DNA from: Prasinococcaceae sp. CCMP 1430
Lineage: Eukaryota > Prasinodermophyta > Palmophyllophyceae > Prasinococcales > Prasinococcaceae
DNA length: 64,000 nucleotides
Assembly: GCA_013416795.1 (NCBI GenBank)
Contig: RQSC01000027.1
Location: forward strand, 845,553 to 909,552
Reading direction: 5' to 3'
The position numbers and the translations under genes were made by a program. The notes beneath the pieces were generated by a model. That model worked only from the letters and a program-made list of their open reading frames with translations, was not told the DNA's origin and searched no databases. Below are positions 52,651 to 62,625 of this stretch, one piece after another (position 1 is the stretch's first letter; each line of letters begins with the position of its first letter).

Positions 52651-55461
52651 TCAGAAGCCGCCGAGGTCGGCGAACGGATCTTTTTTGGCGGGGGGAGCCG
52701 CGGGCAGCGGTGCTCGCTTTGCCGACGGGTGCACCGGCAGCTGGCCCGCACCCTGCACCTGCGGTGGCGTGCCGTACAGGGCGTCGAGGTTCACCTGCGG
52801 TCCTGCCGCTGGCGCGGGAGGTGCAGCCATGCCCGTGCCGATGTCCATCCCCGCAAACTGGTCCATGACATTTGTGGACGGTGGCTGCGCTGACGGCGCC
52901 GCGGCGGGAGCCGTCGGTGCGTCGAGCTGCATCAGCAGGTCGATGCTCGAGGGCTGCGGCGCGGGCGCAGCGGGCGGCGGCGGAGCAGCAGCAGGCATCG
53001 GCGCAGCCGAGACAGCACGTCGCGCTGGGCCGCTGCCACCACCTCCACCAAAGAGGCTCTGTGCAAGTCGCTGCTTCGTCGGGTCGACCGGCTGCGACGG
53101 TGGCGGCTGTGAGTGGTAGGGCTGGGGAGGGGCAGGCGCAGCGGTTGGGGCCGCGGCGATGGGGTCCGCGTATGAAGGGCCTGGACCGACGTCCAAACTT
53201 GCGGCTGGCGAAGGCGTAGGCCGCGATTGGGGCGGTGCCGGCATCCCCCACTTGCCCTTCGTCCCCGCCAGGTTGAGCGTAGGCTCAGTCGGCGCGACCG
53301 CGACAGCAGGTGGCGGCTGCTCATGCGCCCCACCGCCTGCGATCGCCGCAAGGTCGTCAAGCCCGCCCGAGCTCACTTGCTCCTCCTGCGTGTAAGAATG
53401 GTCGGGCACGTACGCAGGCGCATCGTGACCCCCTGACATGGGTGGGAGCGCCTCCTGCGCGATCTCGTCAACGGGCGGAGAGTAAGGCTGCGCGCCGTTG
53501 GCGAGGGCGTCGGAAACAAAGGTGTTGAGGAAGCCGAGGCCCACATCGACGTCAATATCCTCGGCAGCCCCGTCGAGAGGGATCGCAGCAGCCCGTGCAG
53601 CTGGGCTGAGCTGGCGCAGCGCCTGGAGCTCGTAGGCGCGCTGCTGTGCGTCCGTGGACCGCGAGTTCAGGGCGGACTTCGCGAACGCTTCCGCAACGGG
53701 CGACAAGTTGTGTCCCTGCGACACCAACTTGGTCATTGCAGTGAGCGCAAGGGCCCGCGCCGCCTCGGCGTCTTCCTCGTGACGCTCCGGCACCCCGCAC
53801 AGGAGCTCCATGACCTCTGCGGTGCCTCCAGACCACAGAGATCCGTATTCGCCGAGCGTCCAGCAGGCCACCTGCAGCGGCAGCGCGGTGAGTCGCTTGG
53901 CATTCCCACGCAGCATGGTGACGTACGCGGCGACGGCCGTCGTGCGCATGGCAGTGTCCGCAGCCTCGGTCTCCCCTGACCCCTCCGCGAGCAGTCGCAT
54001 GAGGTTATGTGCCGCCGACTCGGGCACCAGGTCACCGCCGAGGTCGAAGACTTTGTTCAGCGTCTCGACATACCACTGGGCTGAGGGGGCATACCGCTCC
54101 GCGAGCTCGACGATACGCCGCACGATGTCCGCCCGCGCATGCATGTCGCCACTCGTGTTGCCGACGAAAGCCGTCATGTGCTCTACGATGGTCTCCACGT
54201 TGTCTGCGCTGGTCATCGCATGCAGCAGATGCAGCGTCTTGTGCACCAGCATCTCGTCTGAGTCGTGGAGGCAATCTATCACAGCCATCTGGTGCTCCGC
54301 GGCGTACTGCGGATCGACCCCGATCACGCAACTGAGGCCCTCGACGCCACAATACTTCACTGAGCGGTTCGGGTGGCGGATGAAGTGCCCGACGATCGCC
54401 ATGCACTCCTTCAGCAGGGCAGTGTTGGGATAGATGCTGGCGCACGTCTTGACGCACTCGTACGCGATCGCGTCGTTCGCGGCCACGTGAGCCTTGTCGT
54501 GCTTTTTCCCACCAGCGTTCCTCGCCGCAGCCAGGGCCTCGCTGCCGCCGGCGCGCGCGCGCGCGATCACTTCCGCGAGTGCGCTGTACATCTGCTCCGA
54601 GGTGGCCTGGTCGGACGCACCCAGCGCTGCGAGGACCTTCAGGATGCGCACCTGCAGAAACGGGGCCGGCACACGGTGGTACTCGTAGGACTTGGGAAGG
54701 CGCCGCTGCACTGTCTGGCGGAGAATGGAGATGAACGATGGCACCAGCGGCTTCAGCGGCGCCGGCTCGACCACAGCGAGCTCGTAGATAGCAGCCATCG
54801 ACGCGATCATCACGCTCGGGTCGCGGTCGCACAGCCCAGCGCGCAGCGGCGAGCCAAGGGTCTCGGCCAGCTGCGGGTCGTCCTTGGCCATCACGTTCAG
54901 CGCCATGATCGCCTTCTTGCGCACTCTCGCCTCCTTGTGGCTGAGCAATGCCTGGACCGCTGGCGTGAGCGCGCCCGCGGCGTCGGCACCGACGCGCAAC
55001 GAGCAGAGTGCCGACAGCGCCGCGCACGCGACGCCAGGATCGTTGTCGCCTGCGGCCAGGTCACGCTGCAGCGTGTTCACGATCAGCATGAGCAGCTCGT
55101 GCCCCTCGGTGAGGAACAGGCTGGTGGCCAGGTAGCCCACGCGCTTGAGCATGGGGTTTGTGTCGCAGCACAGCTTCACCGCGTGGATATAGCCAAAGGA
55201 TGCCTCGTGGCCGAGCATTTCGACGTACACGAGACGCATCATCACCTCCTTCATAACCTTGCGAGGAGGCGGCGTCTTGGCACTGACGAGAATCGCGCGC
55301 AGCCGCTCGCGCTCGGCGCGCACGATTCGGTCTTCGTCGGCCTTGGACGTGCACTCCCCAACAGCCTTCACGAGGTCGAGGAACTCGCGAGACGACGCCC
55401 ACTCGCCGCCCTTCCCCCCCGCTGTGGCGCTGTCGGCAGTGGACGCATTGTTCGGAGCCAT
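52651..55461 (-). CDS. AP4E1: AP-4 complex subunit epsilon
   Basis: Large subunit of the AP-4 adaptor complex that sorts cargo at the trans-Golgi network. 936 residues, one exon, from ATG at 55461. The trunk matches epsilon better than gamma or alpha adaptins: SSREFLDLVKAVGECTSKAD, MMRLVYVEMLGHEASFGYIH, NPMLKRVGYLATSLFLTEGH, ELLMLIVNTLQRDLAAGDND, VRKKAIMALNVMAKDDP, KSYEYHRVPAPFLQVRILKV, EHQMAVIDCLHDSDEMLVHK, VELAERYAPSAQWYVETLNK and VFDLGGDLVPESAAHNLMRL. The C-terminus is a Pro/Ala-rich hinge ending in KKDPFADLGGF, with a DPF motif usual in adaptor-binding proteins; no folded ear domain is visible, so it is shorter than animal AP4E1. Its stop lies 26 bp from that of the HERP-like gene. Confidence 0.88.
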   Translation of the reverse strand: MAPNNASTADSATAGGKGGEWASSREFLDLVKAVGECTSKADEDRIVRAERERLRAILVSAKTPPPRKVMKEVMMRLVYVEMLGHEASFGYIHAVKLCCDTNPMLKRVGYLATSLFLTEGHELLMLIVNTLQRDLAAGDNDPGVACAALSALCSLRVGADAAGALTPAVQALLSHKEARVRKKAIMALNVMAKDDPQLAETLGSPLRAGLCDRDPSVMIASMAAIYELAVVEPAPLKPLVPSFISILRQTVQRRLPKSYEYHRVPAPFLQVRILKVLAALGASDQATSEQMYSALAEVIARARAGGSEALAAARNAGGKKHDKAHVAANDAIAYECVKTCASIYPNTALLKECMAIVGHFIRHPNRSVKYCGVEGLSCVIGVDPQYAAEHQMAVIDCLHDSDEMLVHKTLHLLHAMTSADNVETIVEHMTAFVGNTSGDMHARADIVRRIVELAERYAPSAQWYVETLNKVFDLGGDLVPESAAHNLMRLLAEGSGETEAADTAMRTTAVAAYVTMLRGNAKRLTALPLQVACWTLGEYGSLWSGGTAEVMELLCGVPERHEEDAEAARALALTAMTKLVSQGHNLSPVAEAFAKSALNSRSTDAQQRAYELQALRQLSPAARAAAIPLDGAAEDIDVDVGLGFLNTFVSDALANGAQPYSPPVDEIAQEALPPMSGGHDAPAYVPDHSYTQEEQVSSGGLDDLAAIAGGGAHEQPPPAVAVAPTEPTLNLAGTKGKWGMPAPPQSRPTPSPAASLDVGPGPSYADPIAAAPTAAPAPPQPYHSQPPPSQPVDPTKQRLAQSLFGGGGGSGPARRAVSAAPMPAAAPPPPAAPAPQPSSIDLLMQLDAPTAPAAAPSAQPPSTNVMDQFAGMDIGTGMAAPPAPAAGPQVNLDALYGTPPQVQGAGQLPVHPSAKRAPLPAAPPAKKDPFADLGGF

Positions 55462-55799
55462 AGCGCTCTCACAGGCTCACCGCTCGCGAGGGGAAACCCT
55501 CACGCGCGCGTCCCAAGCGTGACGGCTTGCGCGTCGCCTGGTTTCTACCCCGACTGCGCCGCCCCGCTCGACGCCAGCCAGCCCTCACTGACACCTCTCC
55601 CCGCCCTCGCGCCACCTTCCAGCGCCCCCGCGCCCCCTGTCGCGCCCAAAGATCTCCTTCGCGCGCGGCACGCGGCGGCCCGCCGCGCGCCGCCGCAGAA
55701 CGGATTCGAAAGCGCTCGGCGCGCCGAGCAGCGCGGCGGCCCGGGCGGGGGCTGCGGCAAGGGGACGCGCTTCTGCTGCGCATCCGGCGTGCTCTACGC

Positions 55800-56477
55800 C
55801 GCGCGAGCATGGCCGAGCCCGCACCGGCGTCGCCGCCGGCACGCCATCCCCTCCACCCAGCCCCTCACCACCCACGCAACGCCTTCACCACCCCCCCCCG
55901 TCCCCTCCCCTCACTCTCGCGCCGGCGCATTCAAAAAACAAAAAGCCGCCGCGCGCGGTCGTGCGAGGGCGCGGGCGCGCGCCCGCGCCCGTGCCGTGCC
56001 CGACGTGTACATGAAGAACCAGGAGCTCGAGGACGCCGCGCGCGCGCGCGCAGTGGCCGGGCCGCGGCGCGCTGCACAGCTGCACGCTGCGCGTGCGTGT
56101 GCTCGCCAGCGCAAAAAACAACTTTGAGAGCGCCGAGTGCTGTTCGCGCGCGCGCTGGAATCCAACGCACCCTCGCCACGGAACCTCTTCGAGGTAAGTA
56201 CATTACATTTGAATTAGGTCGATGGATTCCTTTTTTGGAATGTCTTGTGTGGGTGCAGTATCCAGTCGGTGTGGTCGAAGGACTGGCGGGGCGCCGCGGG
56301 CGGAGGCCACACGCCGCGCGCGGCCGGCGCCCGTCCAAGTCGCCGACCAAGTCGCCGACGCGCCGCCGCCCCGCGGGGATAGGCGCTTGCACGCGCGTGC
56401 GCGATCGGTCGTCGCTGCGAGTGTGCGCGCGGGCCGAGGCGCTGACGCCCTCGCCGCGCTATTGCGCGCCTCGGTGC
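55800..56477 (+). other. Probable 5' exons of the YL1 gene or a small upstream gene
   Basis: Coding-like fragments in different frames: MAEPAPASPPARHPLHP from ATG at 55809, MKNQELEDAARARAVAG from 56011, and ARALESNAPSPRNLFE directly before a perfect donor GTAAGT at 56196. A likely acceptor is GGGTGCAG at about 56254-56261. I cannot join these with confidence to the YL1 frame. The YL1 N-terminal DNA/H2A.Z-binding region must start somewhere here. Confidence 0.35.
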
Positions 56478-57350
56478 ATGCAGCGCGAGCAGGAAGAGGA
56501 TGAGGAAGACGATGTGTGGGCCGACGAGGCGGTGGCCGCTGTGTTCGCCGAGGAGGCCGACGACGAGGGCTATGAGACGGAAAAGTCCGAGGAGGACCTG
56601 GCGGACAGCGACTTCTGGGACTCGGAGAGCGAAGACGACGGCGAGGGCGCCGACGGAGGAGCGGACGACGACGAACCTCGGAAAAAGAAGAAGGCCATGC
56701 GCCCGCCGGGCGCTGGCACGGCGGCGAGGAGGCAGCAGATGGCGGCGCAGCGGGGGCACGGGTCTGGCGCGGAGGCGGGACCGAGCAAACCGCGTGCGCC
56801 GCGAGCACCCACCCCCAAAGTGAAAACGGGCGAGGAGCGTCGCTCGCGGCGAGCGTTGGCCGTCGCAGCGACCGCCGCGCGCGCCGCCGCGGTCGCCGAG
56901 GCTGAGGCCAACGCACGGGCTGCCATGCTGAAGCGCAAGAAGCGAAAGAAGGAACCAGAGGTGGTGCTCACGCAGGCAGACCTGCTCGCAGAAGCAGCTG
57001 TGACGGAGGTGTACAATCGCCGCCTGCTGAGCGAGCTCATGCAGCGCGAGGAGGAGACCAAGCGCAAGGCTGTCAAGCAAAAAGTGGTGTACACGGGGCC
57101 GATGGTGCGCACCGTGGACAGCGCGCGCACCGGGGAGGACGGCAAGCGAGCGGAGCGGCGCACGGTGGAGTTCAGCGGCGTGGACCGTGTACCTTGCGCT
57201 ATCAACTCGAAGGCGCCACCGCCGCCGCGGGTTGCGCGCTGCGTGGTCTCAGGAAAGCCAGCGAGGTACTTCGACCCGAAGACCCAACAGCCGTACCACG
57301 GCATCGAGGAGTTCAAGGTTTTGCGAGCGACTGCGGCGGCGCAGCGGTAG
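56478..57350 (+). CDS. VPS72: YL1/VPS72 (Swc2) subunit of the SWR1/SRCAP chromatin remodeller
   Basis: Histone H2A.Z chaperone subunit of SWR1-type complexes. The part I can read with confidence begins near ATG 56478 with an acidic stretch (EEDEEDDVWADEAVAAVFAE, DSDFWDSESEDDGEGADG), the H2A.Z-H2B-binding part of YL1, then basic segments (EPRKKKKAMRPPG, KRKKRKKEPEVVLTQADLLA), a helical middle (EVYNRRLLSELMQREEETKR) and the C-terminal YL1_C domain (CVVSGKPARYFDPKTQQPYH followed by GIEEFKVLR). The true start is probably in an upstream exon, since the conserved Arg-rich N-terminus is missing from this frame. The stop lies 48 bp from that of the TMEM106-like gene. Confidence 0.85.
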   Translation: MQREQEEDEEDDVWADEAVAAVFAEEADDEGYETEKSEEDLADSDFWDSESEDDGEGADGGADDDEPRKKKKAMRPPGAGTAARRQQMAAQRGHGSGAEAGPSKPRAPRAPTPKVKTGEERRSRRALAVAATAARAAAVAEAEANARAAMLKRKKRKKEPEVVLTQADLLAEAAVTEVYNRRLLSELMQREEETKRKAVKQKVVYTGPMVRTVDSARTGEDGKRAERRTVEFSGVDRVPCAINSKAPPPPRVARCVVSGKPARYFDPKTQQPYHGIEEFKVLRATAAAQR

Positions 57351-57398
57351 CGCCACAGGTGTGTCCTCATGCGTGATAATAACTCACTCACTGGTCTC

Positions 57399-58855
57399 CT
57401 ACTCGGCGTTTCCGTGGACGTGGCGTTCGCCGTACGCGTCGTAGGCTGTGCTGTGAAGGGTTGGGCAGGGGCACGTGAGATACGTATCAATAGGAGAAGG
57501 CGTGCGGAGTCCCCACAACCAGATCCTTGCGGTGAAGTTTGCACTGCGCGCGGACGTGAGCGCCAGAAGGCAGGATCCTGTCAGCGTGGGTGGTAGATGT
57601 GGAACCATCTACCTGCTGTCTGTGCGTGCGTGGGATGCGCATCTGAGTGAGGACATGCGCAGAGAAGGGCGGGCCTCGACACGCACCGAAGAATAAAGAG
57701 CACTTGCTCCGCGTAGTCGCACTGCGCGGCGTAAAGAGCGATCAGCTTGATCACTCCTGCCTCTTGGGGCAGGAACGTTTGATTGATTGCCGCGTTTGGA
57801 GTCAGGGTGCTGTGTCCTGCTTTGGCAGTGCCGGTGAAGGTCATGTTCCCCGCAGGCGAGCGGAGGTAGCGCACCTGCACGTCTGCGCTTATGGAAGACC
57901 GGAAGAAGCCCGGGTTTTGGACGCTGAATACTGGGCGCACTTGGAGCTCCCAACCGCCGCGAGCGCTCGCGTTGAACTGCAATGTGGCATCGATAGGCCG
58001 CACAAGACTCACGCTGACGTCGCGTGGCACCAACACGTAAACGCAGACCGTCGCCAGCGCAAACATGACGGCCGCGACCACAAAAGCAATGCGCGTGCGG
58101 CGCTGGCGCTCCCACGGCTGCAGCCGCTGATCGGACAGGGGCAAAAGCGCTATGTAGTCGCTCGGCGCGGCGGCCCCCGGTATGCGCCCTGCTGGCGAGG
58201 TGAGTGCCGGCAGCGCCACGCGCTCACCGCGCCATGAGGCCGAGCGCATAGCCGCCTGAGACTCGCGCTCCAATAGGGGAATCGACGCGTCGTCGGAAAC
58301 TTCGTTGGTCCTGCTGCGATCTTGTGCTGCCGTGCTTGCCTCGATCGTTGCCAAGTCCGACTCGATGTCTGCTGCGTCGCTCGCTGACGTGAGCACGCCC
58401 TCCCGGCCCCCGGCGGCGAATGGGACACCTGGTCCGCCAGAGTATACGCGCGGTACACCTAACGGGGTCGGCTCGTGGGAGGGCAACCTCGGCGAGCGCG
58501 TGTCGACGGGAGGAGGGCGCTGCGTTGCTGGCAGCGAGGACAACGATGGTGGGTCGCCTGCCAAAGGGCTCGGCGCCACAGGCAACACCGCGGGCGATGT
58601 GAGCGCCGGGCCACCCGGCGACACGGGCGCGGCGCCCGCTCGCACGCCGAGATGACGCCTGTGCTGCTTGCTTTCCCCACGCGCCCTCTCGCTGCTCGTC
58701 GAAGTAGGCGAAGTACTGCCCGCGGCGAGGAGCTCGGCTGCAGCCTCGCGCAGCGCGACGAGGTGCCCGTCACCGAGTTCGCGCCGCGCGCCGCTGCCCG
58801 GCGTCGCCCCCCTCCGAGCCCCCGCTGCACCCCCCCCGTGCGTCTGCTCAGCCAT
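57399..58855 (-). CDS. TMEM106-like late endosome/lysosome membrane protein
   Basis: Type II membrane protein of the TMEM106/LEA-2 kind. Start MAEQTHGGGAAGARRG at 58855; exons 57687-58855 and 57399-57543 with a 143-bp intron (donor GTGCGT, acceptor GCGCAG) joining LFILR to ANFTARIWLW. The N-terminal 250 residues are low-complexity. The signature YIALLPLSDQRLQPWERQRR precedes a transmembrane helix (IAFVVAAVMFALATVCVYVL), then PRDVSVSLVRPIDATLQF begins the LEA-2 beta fold with N-glycosylation sites, as in TMEM106B, where this luminal domain sits in lysosomes. About 437 residues; the long N-terminus is larger than in animals. Confidence 0.72.
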
Positions 58856-59071
58856 GGATGACGCTGCCGGCAATGTGCACTGGCAGCTTCGCACCGCGCC
58901 GCGCGTGTGGCGTGCCCGCGCCCGCCGCCGCCCTCTGCTGGCGCGCCCACGCGCCGACGCCACGCCCTGCATGCGCCCTCGCTTGGCGCGCTGCTATCGC
59001 GCCTGCGCATACACATATGGCTGTTTCGGCTGCAGCGTAATCAGGGTTCACATATCATACCTAAATATCTC

Positions 59072-59081
59072 AAACCCTAAT
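59072..59081 (+). promoter_or_regulatory. Telo-box-like AAACCCTAAT upstream of the TMEM106-like gene
   Basis: AAACCCTAAT in an AT-rich island (59035-59085), about 220 bp upstream of the 58855 ATG. The same ten bases, in the opposite orientation, occur at 9147-9156 upstream of the fibrocystin-L-like gene. Confidence 0.35.
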
Positions 59082-59484
59082 CCTGTCGCGCGCGATGATC
59101 TCGACTCGACGCTCGGAGTCCTTCGCCGCCGGGACGGCTCGGGCGTGGGGTGTTGCTGTGTGGGGTGGGCGCCACAGCGCGAGCGCCGTGCCCGCAGCAG
59201 CAGGACGTTGATCGTCACAGGTCGGGGCGCAAGTCTACCAGGGAGAGTCTGACCGGCCAGCGCGGTCCCACGCCTGGGACGACGCTTGAGGCGCAGCGAT
59301 GGACGAGCGCGACCATCGATCGCGCAGCTGCCGCTGACGCGGTGCCTGTGGTGGACTTGACTTGACGTGCGCGGAGCACGGAGACGCGCACGCGGGGAGT
59401 TGTGGATAATCAGTGGGGGGATTGCCTCGACAGCACGCCTGTTTTTAGCTACGATACCACGCACACTAGCTAGAGCCTCGTGCC

Positions 59485-60268
59485 CTACTTTCCGCTTTCT
59501 GCCGCCCAGTTCTTGAACATTTCGGGGTTGGCATCTGTGCTTTTGTGGTCCTGCGGCCGTGGAGCACTCTCGTACACGATGTTGCCCACCACCTCTCGGC
59601 GCACGCTGGTCGACGTGCCCTGCGCGCAGCACGCGTGACCAGGTCAGGAGCGTGCAAGGGCGATGGCATCGCGGGAGCACAAGCGGCGCGCAAAGTGCCG
59701 GTACTGCGGAGTGCCGGCGCACCTTGAAGCCAATGTACCAGATCCCCGTGGCTGAGTCCTCACCGGCATAGTTGCGCGGCACGTGCATCCAGATCTCGTG
59801 CACGCCCTGCCACTTGCGCGCTTCGGTCGGGTACTCGAGGCGCGCGTCGAGTTCCTCAGAAAGGTCGAACTTCTGCGTCGGCTTCCTCTCGCCCGCGCTC
59901 TCGAAATCTAGGTCGTTCACGTTGACGAAGCAGCGCAGCTCGGCGGGGGCACCGCCGCCACGGGCGCCGACCACCGCCAGAGACGTGATGTTCACGTTGG
60001 TGTCGAACGGGACGTACAAGAGCAGCTCGGCGTCGTCCTCGTTGGAGCGGACCGGCGGCTCGTCGCCATCAAAGACAAAGCGCTCTGAGTGGGGCTTGAA
60101 CGCGCGGGCGAGCGTCTCGGGCGCGTCATCCTCGGCGTTGAGGGCGCGCAGGGACGTGGTGTCCACGCGCATGTGCAGGTCCCACTGCCCCACCACGTCC
60201 TCCGGCGCCGGTCCGTGGTTGCACCCGGCGTGCCCGCACCCCCCACCGCCGTGGTCCTGGTGCGCCAT
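59485..60268 (-). CDS. PITHD1: PITH domain protein (PITHD1-like)
   Basis: Proteasome-interacting thioredoxin-type C-terminal domain protein. Start MAHQDHGGGGCGHAGCNHGP, the His/Cys-rich N-terminus typical of PITHD1. Exons 59723-60268 and 59485-59619, with a 103-bp intron (donor GTGCGC, acceptor CGCGCAG) joining WYIGFK to GTSTSVRREVVGNIVYES. The PITH fold is seen in ELLLYVPFDTNVNITSLAVV, LRCFVNVNDLDFESAGE, QKFDLSEELDARLEYPTEAR and HEIWMHVPRNYAGEDSATG. It ends APRPQDHKSTDANPEMFKNW AAESGK. About 226 residues; the family is about 210. Divergent from the XPA gene. Confidence 0.92.
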
Positions 60269-60628
60269 CCTCACGCCCACCGGGGAGCGCCTTCGCCGTC
60301 GCCAGCCTTCCCCCCCCCGCCCCGCCTGGCCTCACAGGCGCCTAGCCTCTAGCGAGCGCCCGCGCCGCCCACCTCCTCGCCCCTCCCCCCCCCCAACTCC
60401 TTGACACACACCCGGCCTCCGACCGTGCTGCCGCGCCTCTGCGCCGCGAGCGCGGAGTGGCAGCGGCGCGCGGCGCTTCATCTAATAAATCGGCTCAGGC
60501 GAGGTGGTGTTGCGAGGTGGCGGCCGCCAGCACAGCGCGCGCGCGGCGCGCCGTGTGCGCGCTGCGCTGGCAAGGGGCGGGGAGGTCAGGCGAGGGAAAG
60601 GGGGCTCGTCCTGGCCCCCGCCCGCGCC

Positions 60629-61322
60629 ATGAGCGCGCCCGCGCAGCGCGTGCCCGTGGGCGGCGGCGGCCTGCGATGTGCGTGGCGGCGGCGGCGGCGG
60701 CGGCGGCGGCGCGGGTGCCGGCGGCGGTGCAGGAGGTGAGGGAAGCCCCTCGACGGCTGCCGCCGTGCGTGAGGAGGAGCGCAGGCTGGCCACGTCGGTC
60801 TGCGAGCGCTGCGGTGAGCCCGGTGTGCTCGCCGACTATGCTCGCGCATTCGACGTGCTCGTCTGCCGGCGATGCACCAAAGAGGAGCCCGAACGCTACG
60901 AGCTGCTGCCCAAGGGCCAGGCGCGCGACGAGTACGTCCTGAGCGACCGCGACCTCGCCCCGCTGCGGACGCTGCGCCGGGGTAACCCCCGAAATCACCG
61001 CTGGGCAGACCTGCGCCTGTACATCCGTGTGGAGCTGGCCCGGGTGCAGGCGCGCAAGCACGGAAGCGCTGCGAGGGCGCACGCGAAGCGCGACGCGGCC
61101 GACGCGGCGCGTGCCGCGCGCGACGCCAAGCGGCGCCGGCGCGAGGAGACGCGCCCCGCACGCGAGGCGGCGGCCGCAGCGATGGTGCAGGCTGCTGAGA
61201 AGGCCGTCGCGCACGAGCACACCTACGGAGAGGCCGTCAGCGCGCACGATCCGGCCAACGAGGACCTCATGGTGAAGACGTGCACGGTGTGCGGCTTCGA
61301 GTGCCGCTTCGAGCAGCTCTGA
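60629..61322 (+). CDS. XPA: XPA-like nucleotide excision repair protein
   Basis: DNA damage verification scaffold of nucleotide excision repair. A C4 zinc finger (VCERCGEPG and LVCRRCTKEEP) is followed by LLPKGQARDEYVLSDRDLAP, the GNPRNHRWADLRLYIRVELA DNA-binding core, a long basic helix, and HEHTYGEAVSAHDPANEDLM with KTCTVCGFECRFEQL at the end, the TFIIH-binding part with a second Cys pair. The frame has only a GTG at 60678 for a start; a model with ATG at 60629, donor GTGCGT at 60677 and an acceptor near 60740 gives GLRC-EGSPSTAAA in frame. The putative intron is a GGC repeat. About 210 residues, slightly shorter than animal XPA. Confidence 0.85.
60683..60712 (+). repeat. GGC trinucleotide repeat at the XPA 5' end
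   Basis: About ten GGC units, probably inside a 64-bp first intron; if retained they would encode poly-Gly or poly-Ala. Confidence 0.85.
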
Positions 61323-61455
61323 TGCGGGCGTGGGCGGTCGTTGTTGTAACAAAGTTGTATCCTCAATGGCACAAAGGGCGCGCGGGCGCACGCGCGGGCG
61401 GAATGTGCGCTCATCTCGGTGCCCCTCCGCGCCCCCCTCCACCCCCCTTGGCGTG

Positions 61456-62569
61456 TCACGGAAAGCCCGTGCGCTTGGCGTCGATGGGCATCACCTTGAT
61501 CACCTGCTGGCCCGTCCACGCGGCGCCTGGTTTCAGCTCCACGGCGTTCTCTACGGCCGCGGGCTCGACGCACACCATGCGCTTCCACTCGTCGTCGCCG
61601 AAGTCGCCCATGCGCGCGCTCTTGGCGACGTGCGGATTCCACACGACAGCGTCGGGCAGGCCATGCTTCTCGACGCCGATGGCGCGGCCGCCCGCCTCGT
61701 CCTCGATGGTGAGCCAATCGGGCGCGCCGCAGTATATGCGATCGAACTCGCCGTCGAAGTTGATGGTGTCGGCGTCGTCGCCGTCGAAGCGCTTGCGGCC
61801 AGCGAGCGCGCTCTTGTCGGGGACGTTGCCGTCGTGGTAGGGCACGCCCTTCAGTCCCAGCACGCGCGTCTTCGCGATGTCCGCCACGCCAAAGTACGTG
61901 TGGAGCGCCGCTGTGAAGCTAAACGGCGCGTCGCCCGTGTTGAGCACGGCGAGCGTCGTCTTGAGCACGCCCGACGTGGCCGACGCGGCCGACCCCGATC
62001 CGCCGAGCTTCACCGTGAGCTGCAGCTCGAAGTCGTGAGGCCACATCGCGCGCGTCTCGTCGTTCGACTGCGCCAGCGCACGCAGGGCAAGGGAGCGAGT
62101 CCGCCGCGGTCGCCGCTGTCAGCGCGCGCGCGGGTGACAGCGGCGGCCGCGCCGCTGGCGGTGGTGGCTGCGCGCCCAGCGGCGCACGGGCCAAGTCTGC
62201 GCGCGCGCGCGCGACAGCGCATCCGCCTCGAGGCGCGGTGCACACCTTGAGCGTCATCACGACCTGGTCGTCCGTCTGCACCTTGACGGCCCACTCCGAG
62301 TTTCTGGCGAAGCCGTGCGCCTGCAGATCGCCCACGCCCCCGAACTGCGGCCAGCACACGGGCACGCCGCCGCGCAACGCCTTGGGCGGCTTGAAGACCG
62401 CCGCCTCGCTCGTGAAGAGGTTCTCGCCGCCGTCCGCATCGGTCCACGACGCGACGTGCGCGCCGTGGGTGAAGACGACGCACGCCTCGCCGCTGGGCGA
62501 GCGCAGCGTCACGCGCGGCATGCCGCTGTCGGCCTCCGAGGGCAGCGCACGCGGGCGGGAGGGGCCCAT
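61456..62569 (-). CDS. Glucose-6-phosphate 1-epimerase-like protein
   Basis: Aldose-1-epimerase fold enzyme that interconverts alpha and beta anomers of glucose-6-phosphate. Exons 62246-62569 and 61456-62067 with a 178-bp intron (donor GTGTGC, acceptor GCGCAG) joining VVMTLK to SNDETRAMWPHDFELQLTV. Motifs: ACVVFTHGAHVASWTDADGG, FKPPKALRGGVPVCWPQFGG, DLQAHGFARNSEWAV with the catalytic His, FSFTAALHTYFGVADI with the second His, and the acid in MGDFGDDEWKRMVCVEPAA. About 311 residues, normal for the family. The start MGPSRPRALPSEADS is one of two in-frame Met codons (the other at 62521). Confidence 0.92.
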
Positions 62570-62624
62570 CGCGTCCGCGCGCGAGCGCTTCGCGGACGGG
62601 CCGGGGCCAGAGGGGCAGGCGGCG

Positions 62625-62625
62625 N
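62625..62625. other. Single N, probable contig join
   Basis: Stands between the start of the epimerase gene and the sulfotransferase frame, which lacks a start codon on its side. Confidence 0.55.

Noticed and set aside
54373-56127. 584-codon plus-strand open frame opposite AP-4 epsilon
   Set aside because: The minus strand is an unmistakable adaptin; the plus frame is Arg/His-rich noise.
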